A stretch of 64,000 bases of DNA, from NCBI RefSeq assembly GCF_015350995.1, contig NZ_JADKRW010000002.1:372001-436000 (forward strand), in the 5' to 3' direction. Below the pieces are notes generated by a model. That model made no database searches. It was not told where the DNA came from and saw only the letters and a list, made by a program, of their open reading frames with translations. Of this stretch, positions 37,618 to 45,645 are shown one piece after another. Origin of the DNA: Curtobacterium sp. VKM Ac-1393. GTDB taxonomy: Bacteria > Actinomycetota > Actinomycetes > Actinomycetales > Microbacteriaceae. A program made the position numbers and the translations under genes. The first letter of the stretch is position 1. Each line of letters starts with the position of its first letter.

Positions 37618-38934
37618 TCAGTACGTGGCCAGGAGGTCCCCGAGGACCCGCCGACCGAACGCGAGCGAGTCGAGCGGCACCCGCTCGTCCACGCCGTGGA
37701 ACATCGCCGGGAAGTCCACACCGGCGGGCAGCTGCAGCGGCACGAACCCGTAGCCCGCGATGCCGAGCGTCGAGAGCGCCTTGTTGTCGGTGCCGCCCGA
37801 CAGCAGGTAGGGCAGCACCGGGGCACCCGGGTCGTGGCGGCCGAGGACGTCGCGCACGGCGTCGACGAGCGGCCCGCCGAAGTCCTGCTCGAGACCGATG
37901 TCGCGGAAGGACATGACGACCTCGACCTCGTCACCGGCGAGCTCCCGCACGCGGGCGAGCACCGACTCCTCGTCGCCGGGCAGGCAGCGGATGTCGACCA
38001 GGGCCTCCGCGGTGTCCGGGATCACGTTGTGCTTGTAGCCCGCGGTCAGGACCGTCGGGTTCGTCGTGGTGTGCAGGGCCGCGTGGATGAACCGCGAGGC
38101 CGACCCCGTGGCGAGTGCGACCTCGTCCGGGCCGCTCACCGTGGGGTCGACGCCGAGGAACCGTGCGACCTCGGTGACCATCGCGTCCGTGGTGGCGGAC
38201 AGGCGCACCGGCCACTCCTCGCTGCCGATCCGTGCGACCGCGGCGGCCAGCTTCGTGACCGCGTTGTCGCGGATGACATGCGAGCCGTGCGCCGCGGTGC
38301 CACGGGCAACGAGCTTGATCCACATCAGTGCCTTCTCACCCGTCTGCAGCAGGTAGGCGCGGCGGTCCCCGAGGATGATCGAGTACCCGCCGACCTCACT
38401 GATGGCAGCACTGGCCCCGGCGAAGACCTCGGGGTGGTGCTCGACGACGTGGTGCGACCCGAGGACACCCCCGGCTTCCTCGTCGGCGAAGTACGCGATC
38501 ACCAGATCGCGCTCCGGAGCGCCCTGCTGCTCGATGACGTCCGCCAGCGACGTGAGCATCATCGCGTCCATGTTCTTCATGTCGACCGCGCCCCGACCCC
38601 ACAGCGAGCCGTCCTTGACGACGCCACCGAACGGGTCGACGGACCAGTTCGCCGGATCGGCCGGCACGACGTCGAGGTGACCGTGCACCACGAGGGCCGG
38701 CTTGCTGCGGTCGCGACCGGGGACCCGTGCGACGACGCTCACCCGGTCCGGTTCGGACTCGAACAGCTGCGGCTCCAGCCCCAGCCCGCGGAGCTTGTCC
38801 TCGACGTAGTGCGCCGCCTCGGTCTCACCGCGCGACTTCCCCTCGCCCCAGTTCGTCGTGTCGATGCGGATGAGGTCGCGGGCGATCGCCGCGGTGGCCT
38901 CGAGCTCGGTCGCGGTCGGCTCCGGGTTCGTCAT
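37618..38934 (-). CDS. M20 family metallopeptidase
   Basis: Dizinc peptidase or deacylase of 438 residues. Zinc ligands are in VVHGHLDVVPAD, GRGAVDMKNMD (bridging Asp), YFADEEAGG (catalytic Glu-Glu) and the terminal FHGVDERVPLDS. The dimerisation insert (about 190-310) is present. The start is the ATG at 38934. M. tuberculosis has a similar gene near its mshC/uppP region. Whether it acts on dipeptides, N-acyl amino acids or another substrate is not visible. Confidence 0.9.
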   Translation of the reverse strand: MTNPEPTATELEATAAIARDLIRIDTTNWGEGKSRGETEAAHYVEDKLRGLGLEPQLFESEPDRVSVVARVPGRDRSKPALVVHGHLDVVPADPANWSVDPFGGVVKDGSLWGRGAVDMKNMDAMMLTSLADVIEQQGAPERDLVIAYFADEEAGGVLGSHHVVEHHPEVFAGASAAISEVGGYSIILGDRRAYLLQTGEKALMWIKLVARGTAAHGSHVIRDNAVTKLAAAVARIGSEEWPVRLSATTDAMVTEVARFLGVDPTVSGPDEVALATGSASRFIHAALHTTTNPTVLTAGYKHNVIPDTAEALVDIRCLPGDEESVLARVRELAGDEVEVVMSFRDIGLEQDFGGPLVDAVRDVLGRHDPGAPVLPYLLSGGTDNKALSTLGIAGYGFVPLQLPAGVDFPAMFHGVDERVPLDSLAFGRRVLGDLLATY

Positions 38935-39025
38935 GCCCTCACGGTACCGGCCAGCACCGACGCCGCCCGGCCCGGTGACGCCGCGGGACACCGCCCGGTG
39001 GACGCGCCCGGGATGCGCGGCCGTG

Positions 39026-39055
39026 TTCATCGGGCGTTCAGACCCGTGCTAGTGT
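39026..39055 (+). promoter_or_regulatory. Possible tRNA-Leu promoter
   Basis: TTCATC (39026-39031) and TAGTGT (39050-39055) are separated by 18 bp, about 50 bp before the tRNA. Both boxes are imperfect. Confidence 0.35.
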
Positions 39056-39106
39056 TTTCTCTCGGCAGGGACGCCGGGGAAACCCGGGGAAATCGCCACA
39101 CATCCA

Positions 39107-39192
39107 GTCCGGATGGCGGAATTGGTAGACGCGCTAGCTTGAGGTGCTAGTGCCCGTATTAGGGCGTGGGGGTTCAAGTCCCCCTTCGGACA
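39107..39192 (+). tRNA. tRNA-Leu (anticodon GAG)
   Basis: The acceptor stem GTCCGGA pairs with TTCGGAC at the 3' end. The D-arm contains TGGCGGAATTGGTAGACGC, the anticodon loop TTGAGGT gives GAG at 39141-39143, a long class II variable arm follows (GTGCCCGTATTAGGGCGT), and the T-arm is GGGGGTTCAAGTCCCCC. The discriminator is A and CCA is not encoded. It reads CUC/CUU leucine codons. Confidence 0.97.
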
Positions 39193-39205
39193 CAGAAACA
39201 TGCAG

Positions 39206-39237
39206 TGCCCCCTGACCTTTCGGTCCGGGGGCATTTT
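39206..39237 (+). terminator. Rho-independent terminator of tRNA-Leu
   Basis: TGCCCCCTGACC (39206-39217) pairs with GGTCCGGGGGCA (39222-39233) with one wobble pair, followed by TTTT, 14 bases after the tRNA. Confidence 0.92.
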
Positions 39238-39263
39238 CTGTTGTGTCTCCCGGCGAGTGCCGC

Positions 39264-39378
39264 CATCGCTGCGCTCAGGGCGTCACCGCCTCGGCCAGTT
39301 CGCTGCGCTTACGGCCACCGCCCGCCAGTTCGCTGCGCTCACGGCCACCGCCGGTTCGCTGCGCTCGCGGCCGGGCGA
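39264..39378. repeat. Tandem ~30-bp repeats after tRNA-Leu
   Basis: Units containing CCAGTTCGCTGCGCT(T/C)ACGG begin at 39295 and 39325. A shorter third unit is near 39351 and a degenerate one lies before 39295. No spacers or flanking cas genes are present, so it is not a CRISPR array. Confidence 0.75.
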
Positions 39379-39411
39379 CACCATCGACGTCGCACGACGT
39401 CGATGGTGTCG
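39376..39411. repeat. 17-bp perfect inverted repeat
   Basis: CGACACCATCGACGTCG (39376-39392) and its complement (39395-39411) are separated by CA only, directly after the tandem repeats. Confidence 0.85.
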
Positions 39412-39452
39412 TTCCGGGTCGGGCCGGAGCGCGGGTTGCAGCGCACGCACAG

Positions 39453-39498
39453 ACGGACGGGAGGCGCGGTGCCAGCTGGCACCGCGCCTCCCGTCCGT
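39453..39498. repeat. CGGGAGGC palindrome A8, perfect 46 bp
   Basis: A perfect palindrome of two 23-bp arms with no spacer, containing CGGGAGGCGCGGTGCCAG and its complement, between the tRNA and the polyketide synthase gene. Confidence 0.92.
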
Positions 39499-39562
39499 TC
39501 CCGGTTGCGTCCGGGGCCGTCGAATCTGGGGACGCGTCAGCGACCCGGTGACAGGATGGGTC

Positions 39563-40642
39563 GTGCCCGCAACGATCCGCGCCATCGGAACCGCCGTCCC
39601 CGAGACGACACTCGAGCAGGCGGCGGTGCGGGACCTCTTCGCCGCACAGCCCGAGCTCGGTCGTCTCGGCAAGCGCCTGGTCCCCGCAGCCTTCGACGCC
39701 TCGGCGGTCGACCACCGGCACACCGTGCTGGACGAACTCGACCGGCACCGGGCCGCGGGGGCGTTCCGCGACGACGCTGGCAGGCTGCACTCGCCCTCGA
39801 CCGGGACCCGCAACGACCGCTACCGCGAACTCGCGCCGCCGCTCTTCGTCGAGGCCGCTCGTGATGCGCTGGACCGTGCGACCGTCGATGCGGACGCCGT
39901 CACGCACGTCGTCACGGTGTCCTGCACCGGGTTCACGCAACCCGGCCCGGACCTGGACATCGTGACGGAGCTCGGCCTGCGCCGCACCGTCTTCCGCCAC
40001 CACATCGGCTTCATGGGGTGCTGCGCGGCGTTCCCGGCGCTCCGGATCGCCGCCGCGTTCGCCGAGGCGGACCCGGACGCCGTCGTGCTGGTCGTCTGCG
40101 CCGAGCTCTGCACTCTGCACGTCCGTGCGAGTGACGACCCGGACCAGATCGTCGCGAACAGCGTGTTCGGCGACGGTGCGGCCGCCGTCGTGGTCACCGC
40201 TGGTGGCCCCGGTCTGCGCCTCGACGCGTTCGCCACGGCGGTCGTGCCCGAGAGCGCGGGCGAGATGGCGTGGAACATCGGCGACGAGGGCTTCGAGATG
40301 GTGCTCAGCACCGCGGTCCCCAAGCTCGTCGGCTCCAGCGTCGCCGCGGCCGTCGCGTCGCTGCTGGACGGACCCGCCGCCGACGTGCCGGTGTGGGCCG
40401 TGCACCCGGGCGGCCGGGCGATCCTCGACCGCACGCAGCAGGCGCTGGACCTGCCCGACACGGCGATCGCCGCGAGCCGGGCCGTCCTGCGCAACCACGG
40501 GAACATGTCGAGCGCGACCGTGCTGTTCGTGCTCCGCGAGGCCCTCGACGCCGGAGTGCCGAACGGCACCGCCGTGATGGCGCTCGCCTTCGGCCCCGGG
40601 CTCACCGTCGAGAGTGCGCGGCTGACCATGGCGCACACGTGA
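39563..40642 (+). CDS. Type III polyketide synthase
   Basis: Chalcone synthase-like homodimeric enzyme that condenses malonyl-CoA units on a starter CoA. The 359-residue protein shows the triad Cys153 (GFMGCCAAFPAL), His281 (VWAVHPGGRAIL) and Asn314 (RNHGNMSSATV), and the C-terminal GFGPG-like FGPGLTVE. The double Cys and Phe/Met-rich pocket resemble bacterial alkylpyrone/alkylresorcinol synthases. The GTG at 39563 has AGGATGG before it. It is coupled to a methyltransferase by a four-base overlap, giving a two-gene lipid or pigment cluster. Confidence 0.93.
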   Translation: MPATIRAIGTAVPETTLEQAAVRDLFAAQPELGRLGKRLVPAAFDASAVDHRHTVLDELDRHRAAGAFRDDAGRLHSPSTGTRNDRYRELAPPLFVEAARDALDRATVDADAVTHVVTVSCTGFTQPGPDLDIVTELGLRRTVFRHHIGFMGCCAAFPALRIAAAFAEADPDAVVLVVCAELCTLHVRASDDPDQIVANSVFGDGAAAVVVTAGGPGLRLDAFATAVVPESAGEMAWNIGDEGFEMVLSTAVPKLVGSSVAAAVASLLDGPAADVPVWAVHPGGRAILDRTQQALDLPDTAIAASRAVLRNHGNMSSATVLFVLREALDAGVPNGTAVMALAFGPGLTVESARLTMAHT

Positions 40643-41361
40643 GCCGTCCCACCGGAGGCCCCACGGGCCTCCCGGCCCTCGACCTGCGGACCCGCGCGCT
40701 CGACCTGACCGAACTCATGGACGATCCGGATTGCGATCCGCGCGCGCTGGCGCGCACCTTCCGGCGCTTCGCCCTGGTCAACGCCCTCGTGAGCGGGTGG
40801 CGTTCGGCGTGGCGGACCCACGTCGTGCCCGCGCTGCCGGTGAACGGTCGTGGCCGGGTGCTCGACCTCGGGTGCGGCGGTGGCGACCTCGCCCGCGCCA
40901 TCGTGCGGTGGGCCGCGAGCGACGGCTTCGACGTCGAGGTCGTCGGGGTCGACCCGGACCCGCGGGCGATCGAGGCGGCCAACCGGCGGGCACCGCGCGG
41001 CGTGACGTTCCGGCAGCAGTCGAGCGGCGACCTGGTGGCGGCGGGGGAACGGTTCGACGTCGTGGTCTCGAACCACGTCCTGCACCACCTGGGCGACGCC
41101 GAGCGGAACGGGTTCCTCGCCGACTCCGAGGTGCTGGCGACGGGCCGGAGCGTGCACTCGGACATCCGTCGGTCGTCGGCGGCCTACCGCGCGTACGCGC
41201 TGGCGTCGCCGTTGGTGTCGGCAGGGACGTTCGTGCGGGTCGACGGCTTGCGGTCGATCCGCCGGTCGTTCACGGCGGCGGAACTGGGGGACGCGCTGCC
41301 GAGCGGGTGGCGGGCCGAACGGGCGTCGCCGCACCGGGTGCTGGCCGTCCGCGACGCCTGA
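40639..41361 (+). CDS. Class I SAM-dependent methyltransferase
   Basis: A 240-residue methyltransferase. SAM motif I is VLDLGCGGGDLARAI, acidic motif II is VVGVDPDPRAIEAA, and the post-motif is VVSNHVLHHLGD. The GTG start overlaps the polyketide synthase stop (GTGA). It probably methylates the polyketide phenol or pyrone, as in type III PKS/methyltransferase pairs of other actinobacteria. The first 15 residues (SRPTGGPTGLPALDL) are encoded across a CGGGAGGC-type element. No monooxygenase follows. Confidence 0.88.
   Translation: MSRPTGGPTGLPALDLRTRALDLTELMDDPDCDPRALARTFRRFALVNALVSGWRSAWRTHVVPALPVNGRGRVLDLGCGGGDLARAIVRWAASDGFDVEVVGVDPDPRAIEAANRRAPRGVTFRQQSSGDLVAAGERFDVVVSNHVLHHLGDAERNGFLADSEVLATGRSVHSDIRRSSAAYRAYALASPLVSAGTFVRVDGLRSIRRSFTAAELGDALPSGWRAERASPHRVLAVRDA
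40652..40675. repeat. CGGGAGGC-type palindrome A9 in methyltransferase start
   Basis: CCGGAGGCCC and GGGCCTCCCGG are inverted around CAC, near-perfect, and lie in codons 5-12 of the methyltransferase. Confidence 0.65.
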
Positions 41362-41364
41362 CGG

Positions 41365-41811
41365 TCAGGACTGCTCGGCGGCCCGGCTCAGGAGCTCGGC
41401 GTGGAGGACGGCCGCACCGGCGGGATCCAGATCGAGGATCTCGGACTCGGGCACACCGAGGTCGTGGAGTGCACGCACCAGGTACAGCGGCAGGGCGTTC
41501 GCGGGCGCCGGGTGCGCGGGGGCGCCCCGGTCCGGCACCGTGCCGTCGTCGACGCAGCGCCAGAAGGCCTGTGCATCGACCTGCAGCTGGTGGCGCAGGA
41601 CGTGCGCCCACATGCGAGCACCGTACGTCGACCGGTCGACGGGCTTCGAGATCCGGGTGCGCAGGACGCGTGCGTCCCACAGGGTGAGTTCGTAGGTGCG
41701 GTGGTGTCGGACGGGCTGCCCGGTGGCACCGCGCACCAGTGTCCAGCGCTCGGTCGTGCAGAACGTGTCGTGGTGCTCGCGGTTCGGTGCCGGATGCCTC
41801 GGGCTACTCAC
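41365..41811 (-). CDS. Toxin-like partner of a Phd/YefM-type antitoxin
   Basis: A 148-residue protein starting at a GTG (41811) that overlaps the antitoxin stop by eight bases. It contains HDTFCTTERWTLVRGATG, TYELTLWDARVLRTRISKPV and a helical segment MWAHVLRHQLQVDAQAFWRCV. I recall similar actinobacterial proteins labelled cytotoxic translational repressor of a toxin-antitoxin system, but could not check. The gene order, overlap and operator support a two-component addiction-type module. No catalytic site is identified. Confidence 0.6.
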   Translation of the reverse strand: MSSPRHPAPNREHHDTFCTTERWTLVRGATGQPVRHHRTYELTLWDARVLRTRISKPVDRSTYGARMWAHVLRHQLQVDAQAFWRCVDDGTVPDRGAPAHPAPANALPLYLVRALHDLGVPESEILDLDPAGAAVLHAELLSRAAEQS

Positions 41812-42247
41812 CGCCGCGCTCCAGCCAGTCGCGCAGTTCGGCGTCCGTGGACAGCTTGACGAGTTGCACGAGCGCCCAGGCGTCGTGGTGGTTCGGGGCG
41901 TGCTGGAGACGGTCTTCCCAGTCCACCGCGTACTCCCGCAGGGACAGTGCGAGGTCGTCGAGTGCGTCGTCGACGTCCGTTCCCTGCGCGACGAACGGGC
42001 GCCCCTCCATGAGAACGACGACCGAGCCGGCTTGGCGGAAGACACTGACGCGCGGGGAGACCGTCCGGAAGAAGTAGTCGCGGAGCCGGTCGACGGGCAG
42101 CATCGCGGAGATCGCGCCGTCGCGGGCCACCGTCACGGTACGGCCGGTCGCGGTGGCGTCGAGCATGTCCTTGAAGTGCTCGCGGGCGCGTGAATAGGTG
42201 GGGTAGTCGGCTGCGATCGGCACGAGGGCCTCCGGTGAGTACGTCAC
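41804..42247 (-). CDS. Phd/YefM-like antitoxin
   Basis: A 147-residue protein. Residues 12-55 (ADYPTYSRAREHFKDMLDAT then GRTVTVARDGAISAMLPVDRL) match the Phd/YefM fold: a helix-rich DNA-binding start followed by R-D/H-G-x-x-x-A-M/V-L-P. The C-terminal half is acidic and would bind the partner. Antitoxin first, toxin second, overlapping frames and a palindrome over the start codon all fit type II autoregulation. The start is GTG at 42247; the leader would be very short. Confidence 0.68.
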   Translation of the reverse strand: MTYSPEALVPIAADYPTYSRAREHFKDMLDATATGRTVTVARDGAISAMLPVDRLRDYFFRTVSPRVSVFRQAGSVVVLMEGRPFVAQGTDVDDALDDLALSLREYAVDWEDRLQHAPNHHDAWALVQLVKLSTDAELRDWLERGGE

Positions 42248-42264
42248 GTACGGAGCGTACGTGA
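42244..42264 (-). promoter_or_regulatory. Palindromic operator over the antitoxin start
   Basis: Arms TCACGTACG and CGTACGTGA are perfect around GAG. The palindrome includes the GTG start codon of the antitoxin. A TAGGAT -10-like box follows at 42272-42277 (minus strand upstream). Confidence 0.7.
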
Positions 42265-42340
42265 TGTACTGATCCTAGGGGGAGGGGCTGACAGATCTGT
42301 GGAGAACGCGAGGGCGACGTCGTCGGATAGCGTCGTCGGC

Positions 42341-43291
42341 ATGGCTCCGACACCGCTGCACCGCGTCGCGGTCCTGGTGCTCGACGGCGCGAAGCCGCTC
42401 GACGTGGGCATCCCCGCGCAGGTGTTCTCGAACCGGCCGAGCATGCCGTACGAGGTGCGAGTGTGCGGGCCGCGGGCCGGACGGATCGCCGGCGGGGACG
42501 GACTGGCCTACGCGGTCGACCACGGGTTGGAGGCGCTGGACTGGGCCGAGACGGTCTTTGTCCCCGGCTACCGTCGACCCTCGGGCGCGCCGCCGCCGGC
42601 CGACGTCGTCGTGGCACTCGGGCGGGCCCACGAGCGCGGTGCCCGGATCGCCGCGATCTCCACGGGGGCGTTCGCACTCGCAGCCGCGGGGCTGCTCGAC
42701 GGGCGCCGTGCGACGACGCACTGGCACTACACCCGGGTGCTCCGTGAGCGGTACCCCGAGGTGGACGTCGACGAGGACGTGTTGTTCGTCGACGGGGGCT
42801 CGGTGCTGACCAGCGCCGGAGCGGCGAGCGGGATCGACCTGTGCCTGCACATCGTCCGGCAGGACCACGGTGTCGCGCTGTCCAACCACGTCGCGCGGCG
42901 GCTCGTCAGCGCGCCGTACCGCAGCGGAGGTCAGGCTCAGTACGTCCCGCGCAGCGTGCCCGAGCCACTCGGCGACGTGTTCGCGGAGACCCGGGAGTGG
43001 GCGCTCCGCCACCTCGCCGAGCCCCTGACGCTCGAGGCGCTCGCAAGGAACGCCACGGTGTCGTCACGGACGTTCTCGCGTCGGTTCGTCGAGGACACCG
43101 GGTACACGCCGATGCAGTGGGTGCTCCGGGCCCGGGTCGACCTGGCCCGAGAGCTCCTCGAGCGCTCGGACCTCGGCGTCGACCAGGTGGCCGAGCGTGC
43201 GGGACTCGGTTCCGACGCGAACCTGCGGACGCACTTCCGGCGGATCCTCGGGACGTCGCCCACCGAGTACCGACGGACGTTCCAGGACTGA
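42341..43291 (+). CDS. GlxA-type AraC regulator with DJ-1/PfpI domain
   Basis: A 316-residue regulator. Residues 5-175 form a DJ-1/PfpI-like domain (RVAVLVLDGAKPLDVGIPAQVF; IAAISTGAFALAAAGLLDGRRATTHW where Ser replaces the usual catalytic Cys). Residues 210-316 form an AraC helix-turn-helix pair (TLEALARNATVSSRTFSRRF and VDQVAERAGLGSDANLRTHF). The family senses small metabolites. It precedes gap on the same strand but with a 110-bp gap, so a regulatory link is only possible. Confidence 0.9.
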   Translation: MAPTPLHRVAVLVLDGAKPLDVGIPAQVFSNRPSMPYEVRVCGPRAGRIAGGDGLAYAVDHGLEALDWAETVFVPGYRRPSGAPPPADVVVALGRAHERGARIAAISTGAFALAAAGLLDGRRATTHWHYTRVLRERYPEVDVDEDVLFVDGGSVLTSAGAASGIDLCLHIVRQDHGVALSNHVARRLVSAPYRSGGQAQYVPRSVPEPLGDVFAETREWALRHLAEPLTLEALARNATVSSRTFSRRFVEDTGYTPMQWVLRARVDLARELLERSDLGVDQVAERAGLGSDANLRTHFRRILGTSPTEYRRTFQD

Positions 43292-43354
43292 CCACGCCGT
43301 CGCGGCCCTGATGGCGAGATCCTTTCGAACGCTGGCTTCCTTGCCACTGGAGTC

Positions 43355-43367
43355 GTGCCTCCCGGCC
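43355..43367. repeat. CGGGAGGC half-element upstream of gap
   Basis: GTGCCTCCCGGCC, a single arm of the repeat family, 36 bp before the gap start. Confidence 0.45.
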
Positions 43368-43402
43368 CACGAGCATGGACCGCGGAACGAGAGGAACTCC
43401 AC

Positions 43403-44401
43403 ATGACCCGCATCGCCATCAACGGTTTCGGCCGCATCGGCCGCAACACGCTCCGCGCCCTGCTCGCTCGAGGCGGTGACGACCTCGAGGTCGTCGCCGT
43501 GAACGACCTGACCGCGCCCGACACGCTCGCACACCTGTTCCGGTACGACTCCGCCCTCGGGCCGTTCGACGGCGCCGTCGAGGTCGACGGCGACACGCTC
43601 GTCATCGACGGCCGCCGCATCCGTGTGCTCGCGTCGACCTCGCCCGAGGACCTGCCCTGGGCCGAGCTCGGTGTCGAGGTCGTCCTCGAGTCCACGGGGC
43701 GCTTCACCGCACGCGACGCGGCAGCCGGCCACCTGACCGCCGGGGCCCGACGGGTCCTGATCAGCGCGCCGGCCACCGGGGCGGACGCCACCATCGCGTA
43801 CGGCGTGAACTCGGACACGTTCGACCCGGCCGTCCACACCGTCATCTCGAACGCGTCGTGCACGACCAACGCGCTCGCACCACTGGCATCGGTGCTCGAC
43901 GACCTGGCCGGGATCGAGCACGGCTTCATGACCACCGTGCACGCCTACACGCAGGAGCAGAACCTGCAGGACGGGCCGCACCGCGACCTGCGTCGGGCCC
44001 GCGCTGCCGGCGTGAACATCGTGCCGACGACGACCGGGGCGGCCAAGGCCATCGGGCTGGTGTTGCCCCGCCTGGAGGGCAAGCTGTCCGGGGACGCCAT
44101 CCGCGTGCCGGTGCCCGTCGGGTCGATCGTCGAGCTGAACACCGTCGTCTCGCGGGACGTGACCGTGGACGAGGTGAACGATGCCTACCGCGCCGCAGCG
44201 TCCGGTCCGCTCGCCGGGGTCCTGGCGTTCACGGCGGACCCGCTCGTGTCGACGGACATCACCGGGCGGCCGGAGTCGAGCATCTTCGACTCGCTGCTGA
44301 CCCGCGTCGACGAGGGCCGGCACGTGAAGGTCGTCGCCTGGTACGACAACGAGTGGGGCTTCTCGAACCGCGTGGTCGACACGCTCGGGATGCTGGCGTA
44401 G
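43403..44401 (+). CDS. gap: Type I glyceraldehyde-3-phosphate dehydrogenase
   Basis: Oxidises glyceraldehyde-3-phosphate with phosphate and NAD(P). The 332-residue protein has INGFGRIGRNTLRALL, the catalytic Cys153 in SNASCTTN and His180 in TVHAYTQEQN. The cofactor-binding residue region VAVNDLTAPD contains Asn-Asp, as in NAD-type enzymes. GAGAGGAAC precedes the ATG. It is alone, without pgk or tpi, so it may be a second, conditionally used copy. Confidence 0.93.
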   Translation: MTRIAINGFGRIGRNTLRALLARGGDDLEVVAVNDLTAPDTLAHLFRYDSALGPFDGAVEVDGDTLVIDGRRIRVLASTSPEDLPWAELGVEVVLESTGRFTARDAAAGHLTAGARRVLISAPATGADATIAYGVNSDTFDPAVHTVISNASCTTNALAPLASVLDDLAGIEHGFMTTVHAYTQEQNLQDGPHRDLRRARAAGVNIVPTTTGAAKAIGLVLPRLEGKLSGDAIRVPVPVGSIVELNTVVSRDVTVDEVNDAYRAAASGPLAGVLAFTADPLVSTDITGRPESSIFDSLLTRVDEGRHVKVVAWYDNEWGFSNRVVDTLGMLA

Positions 44402-44444
44402 GCCGGCGGGCGGCCGGCCAGCGGGCCAGCGGGCCAGTTTTCGC

Positions 44445-44492
44445 GCTGAGCGACAGTTCACGGCTGTGGGAGCGCGTGAACTGTCGCTCAGC
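44445..44492. repeat. 18-bp perfect inverted repeat after gap
   Basis: GCTGAGCGACAGTTCACG (44445-44462) and its exact complement (44475-44492) lie around a 12-nt loop between convergent gap and the kinase gene. It is a probable shared terminator. GGGCCAGC direct repeats precede it. Confidence 0.85.
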
Positions 44493-44556
44493 ACGAAGAC
44501 TCGCGACGACCGCCTGTCCGCGCCCGCCCGCCCGCGCCCGCGCGCGCCCGCGCGCG

Positions 44557-45645
44557 TCAGCGGATCAGCGCGGTCGTGCTCGCGAAGGCCCGGGACCGCA
44601 CGGCCGCGCGGTACCGCTCGAGCGCCTCGTCGTCGGCACCGACGGACTCCAGCGCCGCCAGCCCCGCACCGAGCACCGGGGGATCGGTGACCCAGGTCGG
44701 CACCGCTCCGGGGACCCGGGCAGCGAGCCCGTCGACGACACCGCCCACGAGCAACGGGTGCCGAGCAGCGAGCACCCCGCCGCCGAGCACGACGGGCACC
44801 GGCTCGGCCGCCGAACCTCCGAGGCCCAACCGCTCGAGCGCGACCGCAGCGAGCAGGACGATCTCCTCCGCCTGCCGCTCCACGACGCTCCGGGCCACCG
44901 GGTCACCCGCTCCGGCGACGTCGAACAGCACCGGACAGAGTCGGTTGAACACGCGCTGGTCCAAGCGGCCGAAGTGAATGGCCTCGGTGACCTCGCGGAC
45001 ACTGCGGAGCCCGACAGCCGCCGGCACTGCATCGACCAGCGCCGTCGCCGGACCGCGACCGTCGTCGGCCCGCGCGGCGTGCCAGAGCGCCCGGTTGCCG
45101 AGCCACGCGCCGCCACCCCAGTCGCCGGAGACGTCGCCGATGGCCGGGAACCGTGCGGTCGTGCCGTCTGCCCGCACCGCGAGGGCGTTGATCCCGGTAC
45201 CGCACACCACGGCGGCGGCGTCGGGGGACAGGGTGCCGGCTCGCAGCAGCGCGAACAGGTCGTTGTCCAGGACGTGCGGTTCGCCGCCGTCCTCGGCCCA
45301 GTGCGCGAGCGCCGCGGTCGCTGCGACGAGCTCGTCGTGCAGGTCGAGCCCGGCCAGGTACACGTGCGTGGTGCGGATGCGGCGGTCGCCCAGCTCGCTC
45401 ACCACCCGCGCACGGACGTCGTCGAGGATCGGGCCGGCGAGGTCCCAACCCCGCGTCTGCGGGTTCGACCCCGGACCGCGCGCGTGGCCGACGATCGACC
45501 CGTCGAGCGCGATCGCGACGACGTCGGTCTTGCTCCCGCCGCCGTCGACGGCGAGCACGACGTCGGTCGCGTCCGGTGGGACCGGCGCGGGCGGACGGGA
45601 GGCTCGGGCCGGGCCCGCCTCGCCGGTCCGGCTCAGCCCGCCCAC
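44557..45645 (-). CDS. BadF/BadG-family sugar kinase (N-acetylglucosamine kinase-like)
   Basis: ATPase/kinase of 362 residues. It has the phosphate-1 motif VVLAVDGGGSKTDVVAIALDG, AVVCGTGINALAVR, SGDWGGGAWLGNRALWHAAR and the adenosine motif VVLGGGVLAARHPLL. The BadF/BadG family includes N-acetylglucosamine kinases; the exact sugar is not determined. The GTG start at 45645 lies 13 bases inside the GH4 gene. The N-terminal GPARASRPPAPVPP is encoded by a CGGGAGGC element. It is the last gene of the ROK-ABC-GH4 operon. Confidence 0.85.
   Translation of the reverse strand: MGGLSRTGEAGPARASRPPAPVPPDATDVVLAVDGGGSKTDVVAIALDGSIVGHARGPGSNPQTRGWDLAGPILDDVRARVVSELGDRRIRTTHVYLAGLDLHDELVAATAALAHWAEDGGEPHVLDNDLFALLRAGTLSPDAAAVVCGTGINALAVRADGTTARFPAIGDVSGDWGGGAWLGNRALWHAARADDGRGPATALVDAVPAAVGLRSVREVTEAIHFGRLDQRVFNRLCPVLFDVAGAGDPVARSVVERQAEEIVLLAAVALERLGLGGSAAEPVPVVLGGGVLAARHPLLVGGVVDGLAARVPGAVPTWVTDPPVLGAGLAALESVGADDEALERYRAAVRSRAFASTTALIR
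45592..45630. repeat. CGGGAGGC element A10 in kinase N-terminus
   Basis: CGGACGGGAGGC (45592-45603) with a diverged complementary arm ending near 45630, translated as an Ala/Pro/Arg-rich tail before the kinase domain. Confidence 0.6.

Noticed and set aside
39264-39378. Possible CRISPR-like array
   Set aside because: Only three or four short units in direct tandem with no unique spacers, and no cas genes nearby.
39563-42264. Genomic island inserted at tRNA-Leu
   Set aside because: No integrase and no duplicated tRNA 3' end were seen downstream within the window. Base composition looks like the rest.
44402-44444. GGGCCAGC direct repeats after gap as a regulatory array
   Set aside because: Only two or three short G+C-rich units directly after a stop codon; easily explained by slippage.
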